The notes under the pieces: generated by a model
What the model was told of the DNA's origin: nothing
The model's database searches: none
The model's input: the letters and a program-made list of their open reading frames with translations, nothing else
Position numbers and translations under genes: made by a program
Assembly: GCF_000332645.1 (NCBI RefSeq)
Contig: NZ_AMXN01000001.1
Coordinates: 434,001 to 498,000 of the forward strand
Length of the DNA stretch: 64,000 nucleotides
Direction: 5' to 3'
Source of the DNA: Bacillus inaquosorum KCTC 13429
GTDB lineage: Bacteria; Bacillota; Bacilli; Bacillales; Bacillaceae
Shown: positions 47,759 to 56,325 of the stretch, one piece after another
Layout: every line of letters begins with the position of its first letter
Numbering within the stretch: position 1 is the first letter of the stretch

Positions 47759-48433
47759 CAAATCCTTTATACACCAATCAATCGGTGCCTCTCCCATTTT
47801 CTCCAAGAACGCATTCGCCCGGGAAAACGGTCTGCTTCCGAAAAATCCGTTCCTTGCCGAAAACGGACTGGGGTGCGTCGATTCAATGATAAAATGCTTG
47901 GACGTGTCGATCCGTTCTTTTTTCATTTGGGCATGCCGACCCCACAAAATAAAGATCACTGGCCGCTCCCTTTCATTCAGCACGTCAATCATTCGGTCCG
48001 TCAGACGCTCCCAGCCTTTTCCTTTATGAGAATTCGCCTGTCCGCGCCTTACTGTCAGCACAGTATTCAGCAAAAGAACTCCTTGCTCTGCCCAGCTGAC
48101 AAGCGACCCGTGATTCGGGATGCTGCATCCGATGTCCTGCTGCAGCTCAAGAAAGATATTTTTTAATGAAGGCGGCTGCTTCACACCCGGCTTTACGGAG
48201 AAGCTCAAACCTTGAGCCTGTCCAGGCCCGTGATACGGATCTTGGCCGAGTATCACCACCTTGACATCATCGTATGAGGTATAATGCAGCGCATTAAAAA
48301 TATCCCTGCTGTCTGGATATATCGTTTGCTCCGCGTATTCCCGCTTCAGCATTTCTCTGAGCTCTTGATAATACGGTTTCTCAAACTCTTCCTTCAGCTG
48401 ATTCCACCAGCTGTCCTGTAAAAGCTGTTTCAA
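47756..48433 (-). CDS. ung: Uracil-DNA glycosylase
   Basis: This 225-residue family 1 UDG has the catalytic Asp in [16 protein letters not shown] (near 65) and the His in [15 protein letters not shown] (near 185). It removes uracil from DNA as the first step of base excision repair. It follows ywdF by 14 bp on the same strand. Confidence 0.97.
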   Translation of the reverse strand: MKQLLQDSWWNQLKEEFEKPYYQELREMLKREYAEQTIYPDSRDIFNALHYTSYDDVKVVILGQDPYHGPGQAQGLSFSVKPGVKQPPSLKNIFLELQQDIGCSIPNHGSLVSWAEQGVLLLNTVLTVRRGQANSHKGKGWERLTDRMIDVLNERERPVIFILWGRHAQMKKERIDTSKHFIIESTHPSPFSARNGFFGSRPFSRANAFLEKMGEAPIDWCIKDL

Positions 48434-48447
48434 GATTCAGGCCTCCC

Positions 48448-49254
48448 TTACGAACGATGAAGCCTGGAATAGACAGGCTTGCCATCCCAAACGATTTCAC
48501 TTTGTGCTTCCCGTCTTTTCATCTCAGGCTCTTCAAGCAGGACGGCAAAGTTTTTCGTCGGCAGTTCCCCGAGTCCGTGCTTTTCACTTAAACGGTCCAA
48601 ATATTGTTTCCGCTTGGCGCCAAGGTCCGCGGACTGATTGTCTCCCGCGTCACTGAAGGCATAAATCACACTGGCGCAAGGGACACGCTTCACCCGGTAC
48701 TCCTTCGCCGCGCGCAAATAAAAATCCCAGTCCCAATAATTGTGCACATCAGCATCGAAATACCCGATTTCATCATGTAGAAAACGTCTGTACATGCTGC
48801 CCGACGGCACGTATGTAGAGAACACTCTCATATCCTCATAGTCAGCGGTATAAGCAAACAGCTTTCGCGAAACTGGATATCTTGTTCCGTTTTTCTCTTC
48901 AAACGAAACAATTTCCGCATCAGAATGAACGAAATCTGCCGTCTCGATTTCCTTCGCCATTCTCTCCACATGTCCCGGCGTAAAGAAATCATCGTCATCA
49001 CAAAGCATAATGCAATCGCCAGACGCCTCTTTTACACCGGCATTTCTCGCAGCCACATGCCCCGAGTTCTTTTCTAAATTGATGACAGCAATCGGCAGCT
49101 CCGGATACAGTGCTTTGACCGGCACGACCGATTCCCCGGCATCATTCACAATAATGATTTCATACGGCTTCATGGTCTGTTGCGAAATCGACTCCAGAAG
49201 CTCACACAAAGCCGGAATCCGATTATAGGTCACAATTACGATAGAAATCTTCAT
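48448..49254 (-). CDS. ywdF: GT2-family glycosyltransferase YwdF
   Basis: This 268-residue GT-A glycosyltransferase has SIVIVTYNRIPALCELLES at the N-terminus and the DXD-type CDDDDFFTPGH near 90. It has no membrane segment. The acceptor is unknown. It is probably transcribed with ung. A large poorly structured C-terminal part (about 225-268) is not part of the catalytic core. Confidence 0.9.
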   Translation of the reverse strand: MKISIVIVTYNRIPALCELLESISQQTMKPYEIIIVNDAGESVVPVKALYPELPIAVINLEKNSGHVAARNAGVKEASGDCIMLCDDDDFFTPGHVERMAKEIETADFVHSDAEIVSFEEKNGTRYPVSRKLFAYTADYEDMRVFSTYVPSGSMYRRFLHDEIGYFDADVHNYWDWDFYLRAAKEYRVKRVPCASVIYAFSDAGDNQSADLGAKRKQYLDRLSEKHGLGELPTKNFAVLLEEPEMKRREAQSEIVWDGKPVYSRLHRS

Positions 49255-49444
49255 GATGCTCTCCTTCTCATTTTCATAGTCATGTACTATTAAAACATAT
49301 ATTGGACGGGAGATCAGTGGGAATATCCTACTGAAACAGGAAAGGTGACGATGAGAATACTAGATGAATTGCTAAACCTTCTATATTGTGATACAGAGAA
49401 AATCTAACTATAATGAAAGACAAAACACGATGGAGGTTCAAGAC

Positions 49445-50260
49445 ATGTCTATGCATAAAGCACTCACCATTGCCGGCTCAGATTCCAGCGGCGGTGCTGG
49501 GATTCAAGCTGATTTAAAAACATTTCAAGAAAAAAACGTATACGGGATGACCGCCTTAACGGTGATCGTTGCGATGGACCCGAACAACAGCTGGGACCAC
49601 CAAGTCTTCCCGATCGATACTGATACAATCCGCGCCCAGCTTGCAACGATTACGGACGGCATCGGTGTGGACGCCATGAAAACAGGAATGCTGCCAACCG
49701 TTGACATTATCGAGCTTGCAGCAAAAACGATCAAAGAAAAACAATTAAAAAATGTGGTAATTGACCCGGTCATGGTTTGCAAAGGAGCAAATGAAGTCCT
49801 GTATCCGGAGCACGCCCAAGCCCTGCGTGAACAATTAGCGCCGCTAGCCACTGTCATTACGCCGAATCTGTTTGAAGCCAGCCAGCTCAGCGGCATGGAT
49901 GAATTAAAGACAGTTGACGATATGATCGAAGCTGCGAAAAAAATTCATGCGCTCGGCGCTCAATATGTCGTCATTACAGGCGGAGGCAAACTCAAACACG
50001 AAAAAGCGGTTGATGTTCTCTATGACGGAGAAACAGCGGAAGTCCTTGAAAGCGAAATGATCGATACGCCTTATACACATGGCGCAGGCTGTACGTTCTC
50101 AGCAGCCGTGACAGCGGAGCTCGCCAAAGGTGCGGAAGTCAAAGAAGCCATTTACGCAGCGAAAGATTTTATTACCGCTGCCATTAAAGAATCCTTCCCG
50201 CTCAACCAATATGTCGGGCCAACGAAGCATTCTGCGCTGCGCCTGAATAAACAATCATAA
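49445..50260 (+). CDS. pdxK: Pyridoxine/pyridoxal/HMP kinase (ThiD-like)
   Basis: This 271-residue ribokinase-family kinase has TIAGSDSSGGAGIQADLKTF near the N-terminus and the anion-hole motif PYTHGAGCTFSAA. The B. subtilis orthologue, first named thiD, phosphorylates pyridoxine, pyridoxal and hydroxymethylpyrimidine. The ATG at 49445 has GGAGG eight bases upstream; the frame is open 19 codons further without a ribosome site. It is monocistronic. Confidence 0.95.
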   Translation: MSMHKALTIAGSDSSGGAGIQADLKTFQEKNVYGMTALTVIVAMDPNNSWDHQVFPIDTDTIRAQLATITDGIGVDAMKTGMLPTVDIIELAAKTIKEKQLKNVVIDPVMVCKGANEVLYPEHAQALREQLAPLATVITPNLFEASQLSGMDELKTVDDMIEAAKKIHALGAQYVVITGGGKLKHEKAVDVLYDGETAEVLESEMIDTPYTHGAGCTFSAAVTAELAKGAEVKEAIYAAKDFITAAIKESFPLNQYVGPTKHSALRLNKQS

Positions 50261-50263
50261 ACA

Positions 50264-50298
50264 AAAAAGGCTGCCTTACAGAGAGGCAGCTTTTTTAT
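50264..50298 (+). terminator. pdxK terminator
   Basis: The hairpin GGCTGCC/GGCAGC is followed by six T, just after the pdxK stop. Confidence 0.82.
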
Positions 50299-50319
50299 AT
50301 GACCGAAGACTTTTCACAG

Positions 50320-50347
50320 AAAAAACTGCCGATCCCATCGGCAGCCT
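50320..50347 (-). terminator. ywdA terminator
   Basis: The stem CTGCCGAT/ATCGGCAG with a CCC loop is followed by six U on the minus strand. Confidence 0.85.
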
Positions 50348-50349
50348 GT

Positions 50350-50598
50350 TTATTTGATTTTTAAATGGTTCGCAGATTTCCTCAAAAATGTTTCTATCGA
50401 CTGAACAAAAAGTGCATATTCCTTCATTTGCTCATATGCTCGCGAAAGAATTTCCGCCGTTTCACTGTGCGGCGTTGTCCCGCCAAGCATTTTTTTCAGC
50501 TGAAGCAGCACATCCTTATATTCTTCCCGCTTATCTTCAACTTGATCCGCAGCCTTTTCCAAACATTCCGGTGTTATCTTCTGTTCATGTATATTCAA
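50350..50598 (-). CDS. ywdA: Small protein YwdA downstream of sacA
   Basis: This 82-residue mostly helical charged protein (KAADQVEDKREEYKDVLLQL) starts at TTG 50598 with AAAGGAG eight bases upstream. It is the third gene after sacP-sacA with a 93-bp gap and is probably co-transcribed. The function is unknown. Confidence 0.85.
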   Translation of the reverse strand: MNIHEQKITPECLEKAADQVEDKREEYKDVLLQLKKMLGGTTPHSETAEILSRAYEQMKEYALFVQSIETFLRKSANHLKIK

Positions 50599-50691
50599 GA
50601 AAACAACTCCTTTTACAGAAAAAAATAGTAGGTTATCGTTGAAGAATAGCACAGATGGCACAGATTTCACATAAGAAAATAGAAGGATTTT

Positions 50692-52131
50692 CTACATAAG
50701 GGTCCAAATTCCGACGTTCATTTCAGATTTTCCTGTCGAACTGGCTGTCACTTCATGATTTCCCGGGAAAGGAAAAAATCTCGCACTGAAGACCTCCTCT
50801 CCGTTATTGACAAAGATTTCCACAGACGAAGCATCGATAAACATGTGCACGGTATGCAAATCCTTGATGCAGCAATGTCTCGCTTCTGTTCTTTTTCCGT
50901 CGAAGCTCGTCCGCTCCAGCGTAACAATCCCCTCGTCCTTATGAAAGGAAAACACAGCCGTACCGCGGATACTGATTGAAAAGCCAGACTCCGTATCAAT
51001 GTCTTCAATCAAGATCTCAGCTCTTTCAGGGTTTTCAACTGGAAGCGTACCAGATGATCCATGCATGTTGATTTGCACTTTTTTCTCATTCCTGCGCATG
51101 GCTTTCAGCTCAGGCAGCGGCTGCTGAATCAGCTTCTGCCCAGATAGCGTCAGCTGTCTCGGCAGCGTCATACAGTGAATCCAGTGATAGTCAATCGTCG
51201 GATGAGCCCCTTCATCCTGATCAGGCACAGCCATCCATGCAAACAAAATTCGCCTTCCCTGATCGTCTTCAAGTGTTTGCGGAGCGTAAAAATCAAAACC
51301 TTGATCAAGCTCCGTAAAATCGCCATGCTTCAATTCAGGCTTGTTATAATCGAGACGCCCGACAAAATAACCCGATTGATACACGTTCTGATAACGAAAA
51401 CCGTCAGTCTCAAGCCCTTGAGGCGAAACAATCAGCACGTCGGACCCCTGAAGGGAAAACAAGTCAGGGCACTCCCACATGTACCCGAATTCGTCAAGCC
51501 CGCTGAGGCCCGCGCCAGTTATCGGGCCGAGAAATCTCCACTCTGTCAGGTTATCAGAAGCAAACAAAACAGCGTGTCCTTGCATATTCTCCGTTTGCGC
51601 ACCGACCACCATATACCATGTTCCTTCATGCTCCCATACCTTCGGATCGCGAAAATGCGGCGTGTATCCTTCAGGGAGGCGGGCGACGACACCCTTTTTC
51701 TCAAAGGACAGTCCGTCGTCAGATACAGCAAGGCATTGATACGTTTCCCGATTCCCATCCTGATCCCTGACATTTCCTGTGTAAAATAGATAGAGCCGAT
51801 CGTCTTTCGTGACAGCGCTGCCCGAGTAGCAGCCGTTTTTATCAAACCAATCACTCGGCGCAAGCGCAATCTCTTCCCGCTTCCAATTCACAACATCCTG
51901 TGTCGTATAATGCCCCCAAAATTTAGCGCCGTGCCCCGTCTGAAATGGCTGCCATTGAAAAAACACATGGTAGCTGTCCTTCCAATAAATCACGCCATTC
52001 GGGTCATTCAGCAGCCCAACCGGCGGCATAATGTGAAAATGCTGGCGGTGCGGATCGCTGTTCGCGATAGGCTCTTTTTTCTCCACTTCTTCATAAGCCC
52101 GGCGACGTAGCTCCTGATCAAGTGCTGTCAT
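50692..52131 (-). CDS. sacA: Sucrose-6-phosphate hydrolase
   Basis: This 479-residue GH32 enzyme has the nucleophile Asp in GLLNDPNGVIYW (near 40), the FRDPKVW stabiliser and the acid/base Glu in MWECPDLF, followed by a C-terminal beta-sandwich. It splits sucrose-6-phosphate, delivered by SacP, into glucose-6-phosphate and fructose. It overlaps sacP by four bases. A Noc-binding-site match lies inside its 3-prime end. Confidence 0.97.
   Translation of the reverse strand: MTALDQELRRRAYEEVEKKEPIANSDPHRQHFHIMPPVGLLNDPNGVIYWKDSYHVFFQWQPFQTGHGAKFWGHYTTQDVVNWKREEIALAPSDWFDKNGCYSGSAVTKDDRLYLFYTGNVRDQDGNRETYQCLAVSDDGLSFEKKGVVARLPEGYTPHFRDPKVWEHEGTWYMVVGAQTENMQGHAVLFASDNLTEWRFLGPITGAGLSGLDEFGYMWECPDLFSLQGSDVLIVSPQGLETDGFRYQNVYQSGYFVGRLDYNKPELKHGDFTELDQGFDFYAPQTLEDDQGRRILFAWMAVPDQDEGAHPTIDYHWIHCMTLPRQLTLSGQKLIQQPLPELKAMRRNEKKVQINMHGSSGTLPVENPERAEILIEDIDTESGFSISIRGTAVFSFHKDEGIVTLERTSFDGKRTEARHCCIKDLHTVHMFIDASSVEIFVNNGEEVFSARFFPFPGNHEVTASSTGKSEMNVGIWTLM
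50758..50771. promoter_or_regulatory. Noc-binding site (NBS) candidate
   Basis: ATTTCCCGGGAAAG matches the palindromic Noc consensus ATTTCCCGGGAAAT at 13 of 14 positions. It lies within the last 80 bp of sacA. Noc binds such sites around the origin-proximal chromosome to block division over the nucleoid. Confidence 0.75.
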
Positions 52132-53513
52132 TTTTTCCTCTCCTCATCCTCATTAATCTTCATGATAAACGCTGCAATGAACGCTGACACTCCCGCAATG
52201 GCCATACCAATCAGATAGTTGATCAAGTTGCCCATGCCAAACGGCGCAGCAATAGCGATCATCGGAATACCCGTTAACCCGTAAGCGTTTGCAGCAACAT
52301 GTGTAAAGACGACATATGCACCGCCCAATGCGCCTCCAATCATCGCGGCGATAAACGGTTTTCGGTAGCGCAGATTGACTCCGAAGATGACGGGCTCAGT
52401 AATGCCAAGAAAAGCGGAAAATGCAGCCGGAAGCGCGATTTCTTTTGTCTTTGCCTTTTTCGCCATAAAGAAGACGGCAAGCCCGGCGCCGCCCTGTGCG
52501 ACATTCGCCATTGACCAGATTGGCAGCAAGTAGTTCTTGCCTATATCTGCAATAAGCCCTGCCTCAATCGCATGGAAGCTGTGATGAACGCCTGTCAGCA
52601 CGATAAGTGAATACGTGCCACCGAAAATCAGACCCGCAACAAAACCTGCATGGTCATATACATAAGTTAAAGCAACCGTAATGCCGGAGCCAAGCGCTCT
52701 GCCCAGAGGACCAATCGCGATAAAAGCGACAAACCCGGTGACAATCACTGTGACAAAAGGTGTAACAAGCAAATCTACCGCATGAGGAACCACTTTTCTC
52801 GTCCATTTCTCTACCTTGCTCATCACATAAACCGCCAGCAGGACAGGGATAACAGTTCCCTGGTAGCCGAGAAGCGCGATATCGAATCCGAAAAGATTCA
52901 TATAATCAGGTGTCGCTTCCGCCAATCCCCATGGATTCAAAAGAGTCGGATGAATCATGATTCCACCGATAACCGCTCCCAAGTACGGATTGCTGCCAAA
53001 TTCTTTTGAAGCGCTTACCCCGATTAGAATCGGCAAGAAAATAAATGCGGCACTTGAAAACATATCAAGCAGCTGCAGCAGCGCAGAATCCTTGCTCATC
53101 CAATGAAACGCATTGACCATACCCAGTAATCCCATTAATAGGCCGCTGGCCACAATAGCCGGGATGATTGGAACAAAAATATTAGAAAGCGTTTTCGCAA
53201 ATCTCGCAGCGGGATTCATTTTTTCTTTTGCCGCATCCTGGTGATTTACGTGTTCTTCACGCTCAAAGTCTGCTTCCTTTGAAAAAGCATCGTACACCTT
53301 ATTGACAAGGCCTGTTCCGAAAATGATCTGGTACTGGCCAGAGCTGCTGAAAGCGCCTTTGACGCCATCAAGCTCTTCTACTTGTGCTTGATCTATCTTT
53401 GATTCATCTTTAATCACTAAACGCAGTCTTGTTGCACAATGAGCCGCGCTGATCATGTTTTCTTTCCCCCCGAGAAGCTCAATGAGGCGTTTTGCAGTCT
53501 CTTTGTAATCCAT
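52128..53513 (-). CDS. sacP: Sucrose-specific PTS enzyme IIBC
   Basis: This 461-residue phosphotransferase permease has an N-terminal IIB domain with phosphorylatable Cys26 in ISAAHCATRLRLV, and then a IIC domain with about ten hydrophobic segments (AKTLSNIFVPIIPAIVASGL onwards). There is no IIA domain, so phosphate must come from a IIA encoded elsewhere. It transports and phosphorylates sucrose. Expression is controlled by the SacT/RAT antitermination site in its leader. Confidence 0.96.
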   Translation of the reverse strand: MDYKETAKRLIELLGGKENMISAAHCATRLRLVIKDESKIDQAQVEELDGVKGAFSSSGQYQIIFGTGLVNKVYDAFSKEADFEREEHVNHQDAAKEKMNPAARFAKTLSNIFVPIIPAIVASGLLMGLLGMVNAFHWMSKDSALLQLLDMFSSAAFIFLPILIGVSASKEFGSNPYLGAVIGGIMIHPTLLNPWGLAEATPDYMNLFGFDIALLGYQGTVIPVLLAVYVMSKVEKWTRKVVPHAVDLLVTPFVTVIVTGFVAFIAIGPLGRALGSGITVALTYVYDHAGFVAGLIFGGTYSLIVLTGVHHSFHAIEAGLIADIGKNYLLPIWSMANVAQGGAGLAVFFMAKKAKTKEIALPAAFSAFLGITEPVIFGVNLRYRKPFIAAMIGGALGGAYVVFTHVAANAYGLTGIPMIAIAAPFGMGNLINYLIGMAIAGVSAFIAAFIMKINEDEERKK

Positions 53514-53534
53514 CTTTTTCTCCCCCTTTTATTT

Positions 53535-53634
53535 AAACAAAAAAGACCTAAAATTCGCCAACGAAGAAAGGACACAGCGATCCTTTTTCATTTACGCAAA
53601 TTTTAGGTCTTGCCTGCTTTACCAGTCACAATCC
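53535..53634 (-). promoter_or_regulatory. RAT antiterminator and overlapping terminator of sacPA
   Basis: On the minus strand the leader carries GGATTGTGACTGGTAAAG and continues to CAGGCAAGACCT, a RAT sequence at about 53605-53634. Its end overlaps the first arm of a long terminator stem AAGACCTAAAATT (near 53600-53613) that pairs with AATTTTAGGTCTT (53541-53553), followed by U-rich sequence. SacT binding to the RAT should prevent terminator formation when sucrose is present. Confidence 0.92.
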
Positions 53635-53649
53635 CGCTTATTCAGATTG

Positions 53650-53691
53650 AGAATACGCTTTCATCATAATTGATGACAGCGTTTTCGTCAA
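53650..53691 (-). promoter_or_regulatory. sacP promoter with two cre-like sites
   Basis: On the minus strand, -35 TTGACG (53686-53691), 17 bp, -10 TATGAT (53663-53668). TGAAAGCGTATTCT (53650-53663) and CGAAAACGCTGTCA (53674-53687) each fit the cre consensus at 12 of 14 positions, one just after the -10 and one over the spacer, so direct CcpA repression is likely. Confidence 0.7.
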
Positions 53692-53749
53692 CTGTTTTTT
53701 TAGTTAAAAAGTTTCATAAAACATTTAGACAAAAATTCGTAAAAATTAA

Positions 53750-53781
53750 TTGTGAAACATTTCACAATATCATGCTATACT
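53750..53781 (+). promoter_or_regulatory. Rex operator and -10 of ywcJ
   Basis: TTGTGAAACATTTCACAA (53750-53767) is a perfect dyad matching the Rex motif TTGTGAWWWWTTTCACAA except for a C in the AT centre. The -10 TATACT is at 53776-53781, so the operator covers the -35 region. Rex represses under high NAD/NADH; ywcJ is a known Rex target in B. subtilis. Confidence 0.85.
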
Positions 53782-53812
53782 ATGCTCAAATCAAAGAAAG
53801 CAGGAAAAGACA

Positions 53813-54583
53813 ATGGAAACTCAAGCATTGCAAAAGGTTGAACAGTACGCTTTGAGAAAACAAAATATATTTGTTTCAAGCAAAATCCGATATTTGCTCC
53901 GATCCATTTTGGCCAGCATGTTTATCGGTTTCGGTATTACAGCCGCAAGCAAAGCAGGCAGCTATTTCTATATGGCTGACTCTCCATTTGCATTTCCGGC
54001 AGCCGCTGTCACTTTCGGGGCCGCTATTCTGCTGATTGCTTACGGCGGCGGGGATTTATTTACCGGCAATACCTTTTATTTCACCTATACCGCACTCCGA
54101 AAAAAAATCCGCTGGCGCGACACTCTGTACCTGTGGATGTCAAGCTATGCTGGCAATTTGATTGGCGCCATTTTATTTGCCATCCTGATCAGCGCGACAG
54201 GACTTTTTGAGGAGGCTTCTGTTCATTCCTTTTTGATTCATCTGGCAGAGCACAAAATGGAGCCGCCCGCTTCCGAACTGTTTTTCAGAGGAATGCTGTG
54301 CAATTGGCTTGTGTGCCTCGCCTTTTTCATTCCGATGTCTCTCAAAGGAGAAGGAGCCAAGCTGTTTGCCATGATGCTTTTCGTTTTCTGCTTCTTTATT
54401 TCCGGTTTTGAGCACAGCATTGCCAATATGTGCACATTCGCCATCTCACTTTTGATCGAGCACCCTGATACGGTGACACTGATGGGAGCAGTCAGAAACT
54501 TAATTCCTGTTACGCTCGGCAATCTGGCCGCAGGAATTGTAATGATGGGCTGGATGTACTATACGCTCAATCCCGATAAATAA
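53813..54583 (+). CDS. ywcJ: Formate/nitrite channel family protein YwcJ
   Basis: This 256-residue membrane protein of the FNT family has six helices, with the first re-entrant region FGITAASKAGSYFY and GGDLFTGNTFYF typical of FocA/NirC. It should conduct small monovalent anions such as formate, nitrite or lactate under low oxygen, in line with the Rex site before it. It separates sacP from sacT on the opposite strand. The start has AGCAGGAAAAG upstream, a moderate ribosome site. Confidence 0.92.
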   Translation: METQALQKVEQYALRKQNIFVSSKIRYLLRSILASMFIGFGITAASKAGSYFYMADSPFAFPAAAVTFGAAILLIAYGGGDLFTGNTFYFTYTALRKKIRWRDTLYLWMSSYAGNLIGAILFAILISATGLFEEASVHSFLIHLAEHKMEPPASELFFRGMLCNWLVCLAFFIPMSLKGEGAKLFAMMLFVFCFFISGFEHSIANMCTFAISLLIEHPDTVTLMGAVRNLIPVTLGNLAAGIVMMGWMYYTLNPDK

Positions 54584-54622
54584 AAAAAACTTCCAGAGAT
54601 CACTCCCTGCAAGTCAAAGCGG

Positions 54623-55453
54623 TTATTCCGAGAGATCTTGAAGACGCTGGACATGCAGCGTGATATAGCCGGCCTCGGACTCCGGCAAATGTAATTGATA
54701 TTCATTTTTCAAAAACTCCGCCAGCTCCAGCGCACATTGATAGGCAAATGAATACTTTTTTTGGATGAAATAAAGCATCTCCTCGTCCATACGATGGAGC
54801 GCTTCATTTGATTCCAACCGGCTGACCGCGTATCGCAAATGCGTGACAAGGCGTTGATAGGAAATGCTGTTTTCATCCACCTTTCGATTAAAGTAGTTTT
54901 CTATTTTCTCTATCATTTCTTTGATCATGGTTGTATGCTTCAGCGCTGAATACATGCTCTCCGCATCCATCTTCGCCGTATGAATGTGAAGGGCAATATA
55001 ACCCGCTTCATCTTCAGGCAGAGACACGCCCAATGTCTCTTTTACGTGTCCGATCGCCCACAGGCCGATCTCATATTCTTTTTTATAGAGCGCTTTTATC
55101 TCATGCAGCAATTTATTCTGCACAAGCAGCCCATTTTGAATCCTTTCGATCGCAAAGGACAAATGGTCAGAAAGCGCGATATGAATGTGGTCGCTCAGCG
55201 GCGACGCGAGCTCTCCTTCCGCATAACTGATGATATCTTCAGCTATTTCTATATGCTCCTCCGGCAGCGTTTGCAGGATTTGTTTAAATTTTTCATTCTC
55301 GTCGTGCACGACAAAGATCTTTTCCACTTTATTCATAGGGATGAGATCATTTTTCTTTTTTTGAAAAGCGATTCCCGGCCCCATCACAATTTTTTCCTGA
55401 TCGTCCTCTTTTATTAAAGCCGCATTGTTGTTTAATACTTTATAGATTTTCAA
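54623..55453 (-). CDS. sacT: BglG-family transcriptional antiterminator SacT
   Basis: This 276-residue protein has an N-terminal CAT RNA-binding domain ([20 protein letters not shown]...) and two PRD domains with the conserved histidines in [22 protein letters not shown] and [11 protein letters not shown]. It binds the RAT in the sacP leader and is controlled by phosphorylation by the PTS. The start is TTG at 55453. It sits downstream of ywcI on the same strand, 39 bp away. Confidence 0.95.
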   Translation of the reverse strand: MKIYKVLNNNAALIKEDDQEKIVMGPGIAFQKKKNDLIPMNKVEKIFVVHDENEKFKQILQTLPEEHIEIAEDIISYAEGELASPLSDHIHIALSDHLSFAIERIQNGLLVQNKLLHEIKALYKKEYEIGLWAIGHVKETLGVSLPEDEAGYIALHIHTAKMDAESMYSALKHTTMIKEMIEKIENYFNRKVDENSISYQRLVTHLRYAVSRLESNEALHRMDEEMLYFIQKKYSFAYQCALELAEFLKNEYQLHLPESEAGYITLHVQRLQDLSE

Positions 55454-55492
55454 GAGGCTATCTCTCCCGCCAATTTGCTTTTGACTGGGATT

Positions 55493-55795
55493 TTACCTCC
55501 TTTTGACCGCCATGTAAAGATGCGGACCAGCTCTCTCCTGCTTTGGCGATTCCTTGAAGGCTTGCAGACATCTTCTTTTATAAAGCGCAGCGGCTTTCGC
55601 TTTCTGCTTTTCTTCCTCATTCACAGCGGTCCGCCATTCATAAAACGAAACAAGTCCTGCGGCCTGCACCGCCGCTTTTCTTTGGTATGTACGCTGAGCC
55701 GTATAGACCGCGGCAGCCGCAGTTTTTCTGTCCGGCGTCACCCAGTTCATCAAAAAGACCATCCACACCCGTAAAGATACAAGCAAACGTTTCAT
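55493..55795 (-). CDS. ywcI: Small basic protein YwcI
   Basis: This 100-residue strongly basic, alanine-rich protein (AAAAVYTAQRTYQRKAAVQA) has a short hydrophobic start (MKRLLVSLRVWMVFLM). GGAGGG lies upstream. It is in one unit with sacT. No family or function is recognised. The high Lys/Arg/Ala content makes nucleic-acid contact conceivable, but that is speculation. Confidence 0.8.
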   Translation of the reverse strand: MKRLLVSLRVWMVFLMNWVTPDRKTAAAAVYTAQRTYQRKAAVQAAGLVSFYEWRTAVNEEEKQKAKAAALYKRRCLQAFKESPKQERAGPHLYMAVKRR

Positions 55796-56050
55796 AGAAA
55801 AACATCCCTCCGCTTCTTTTTGGCAGGCAGCCTTTTTTAGCAGCCCGTTTTCTCAGCCGCAGCCCGCGTGAAAAGACGGCCGATTTCTTTTCTCGCAAAC
55901 TAGCGGCTCTAGCAAAACTCATGACTCTATAATAGACCGTGGAAAAAGAATTCTTTGTCACAATATGAGTGAAAAAACCAACTAGTTTTTAGAAGTTTTG
56001 TTGAAAGCTGAAAGAAATGAAATGAAAATTGGAGAACCGCTTTAAAAACT

Positions 56051-56219
56051 TTATACACAAGTTATCCCAAAGATAAGAACAACTTAATCACAAGAGATAT
56101 CCACATGTCCACAAACTCTATCAATATTTTGTATAAGAACATATATTCCCAACTATATATATACACAGATTTATTCACTTATACACAGGGTTCTGTGTAT
56201 AACTCCTTCCTTATACACA
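56051..56219. promoter_or_regulatory. DnaA-box cluster in the ywcI-vpr intergenic region
   Basis: Perfect TTATNCACA boxes lie at 56051-56059 (+), 56179-56187 (+), 56194-56202 (-) and 56211-56219 (+). Boxes with one mismatch lie at 56084, 56097, 56159 and 56171 (+) and 56128 (-). That gives nine boxes in 169 bp of AT-rich DNA. From memory, this intergenic region is one of the stable DnaA-binding regions outside oriC in B. subtilis. The rest of the 530-bp gap (55796-56325) holds the vpr promoter region only. Confidence 0.85.
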
Positions 56220-56263
56220 AACGAAATCCAATAAATGGTCCAAATGACACAAGGATTTTTTTG

Positions 56264-56284
56264 AATTTTCAAGAAATATATACT
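56264..56284 (+). promoter_or_regulatory. CodY-like box and -10 before vpr
   Basis: AATTTTCAAGAAATA (56264-56278) fits the CodY motif at 12 of 15 positions and directly precedes TATACT (56279-56284), a probable -10. No good -35 is seen, which suggests an activated promoter. vpr is known to be CodY-repressed and phosphate-regulated. Confidence 0.5.
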
Positions 56285-56325
56285 AGATCTTTAACATTTT
56301 TTCTAAACACAAAGGGGGAAATACA

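Noticed and set aside
47814..47827. Second Noc-site-like sequence in ung
   Set aside because: TTCGCCCGGGAAAA has four mismatches to the 14-bp consensus; the CCCGGG core alone is common in this GC range.
51175..51789. 204-codon plus-strand open frame opposite sacA
   Set aside because: It is long but entirely antisense to conserved GH32 motifs and lacks a ribosome site.
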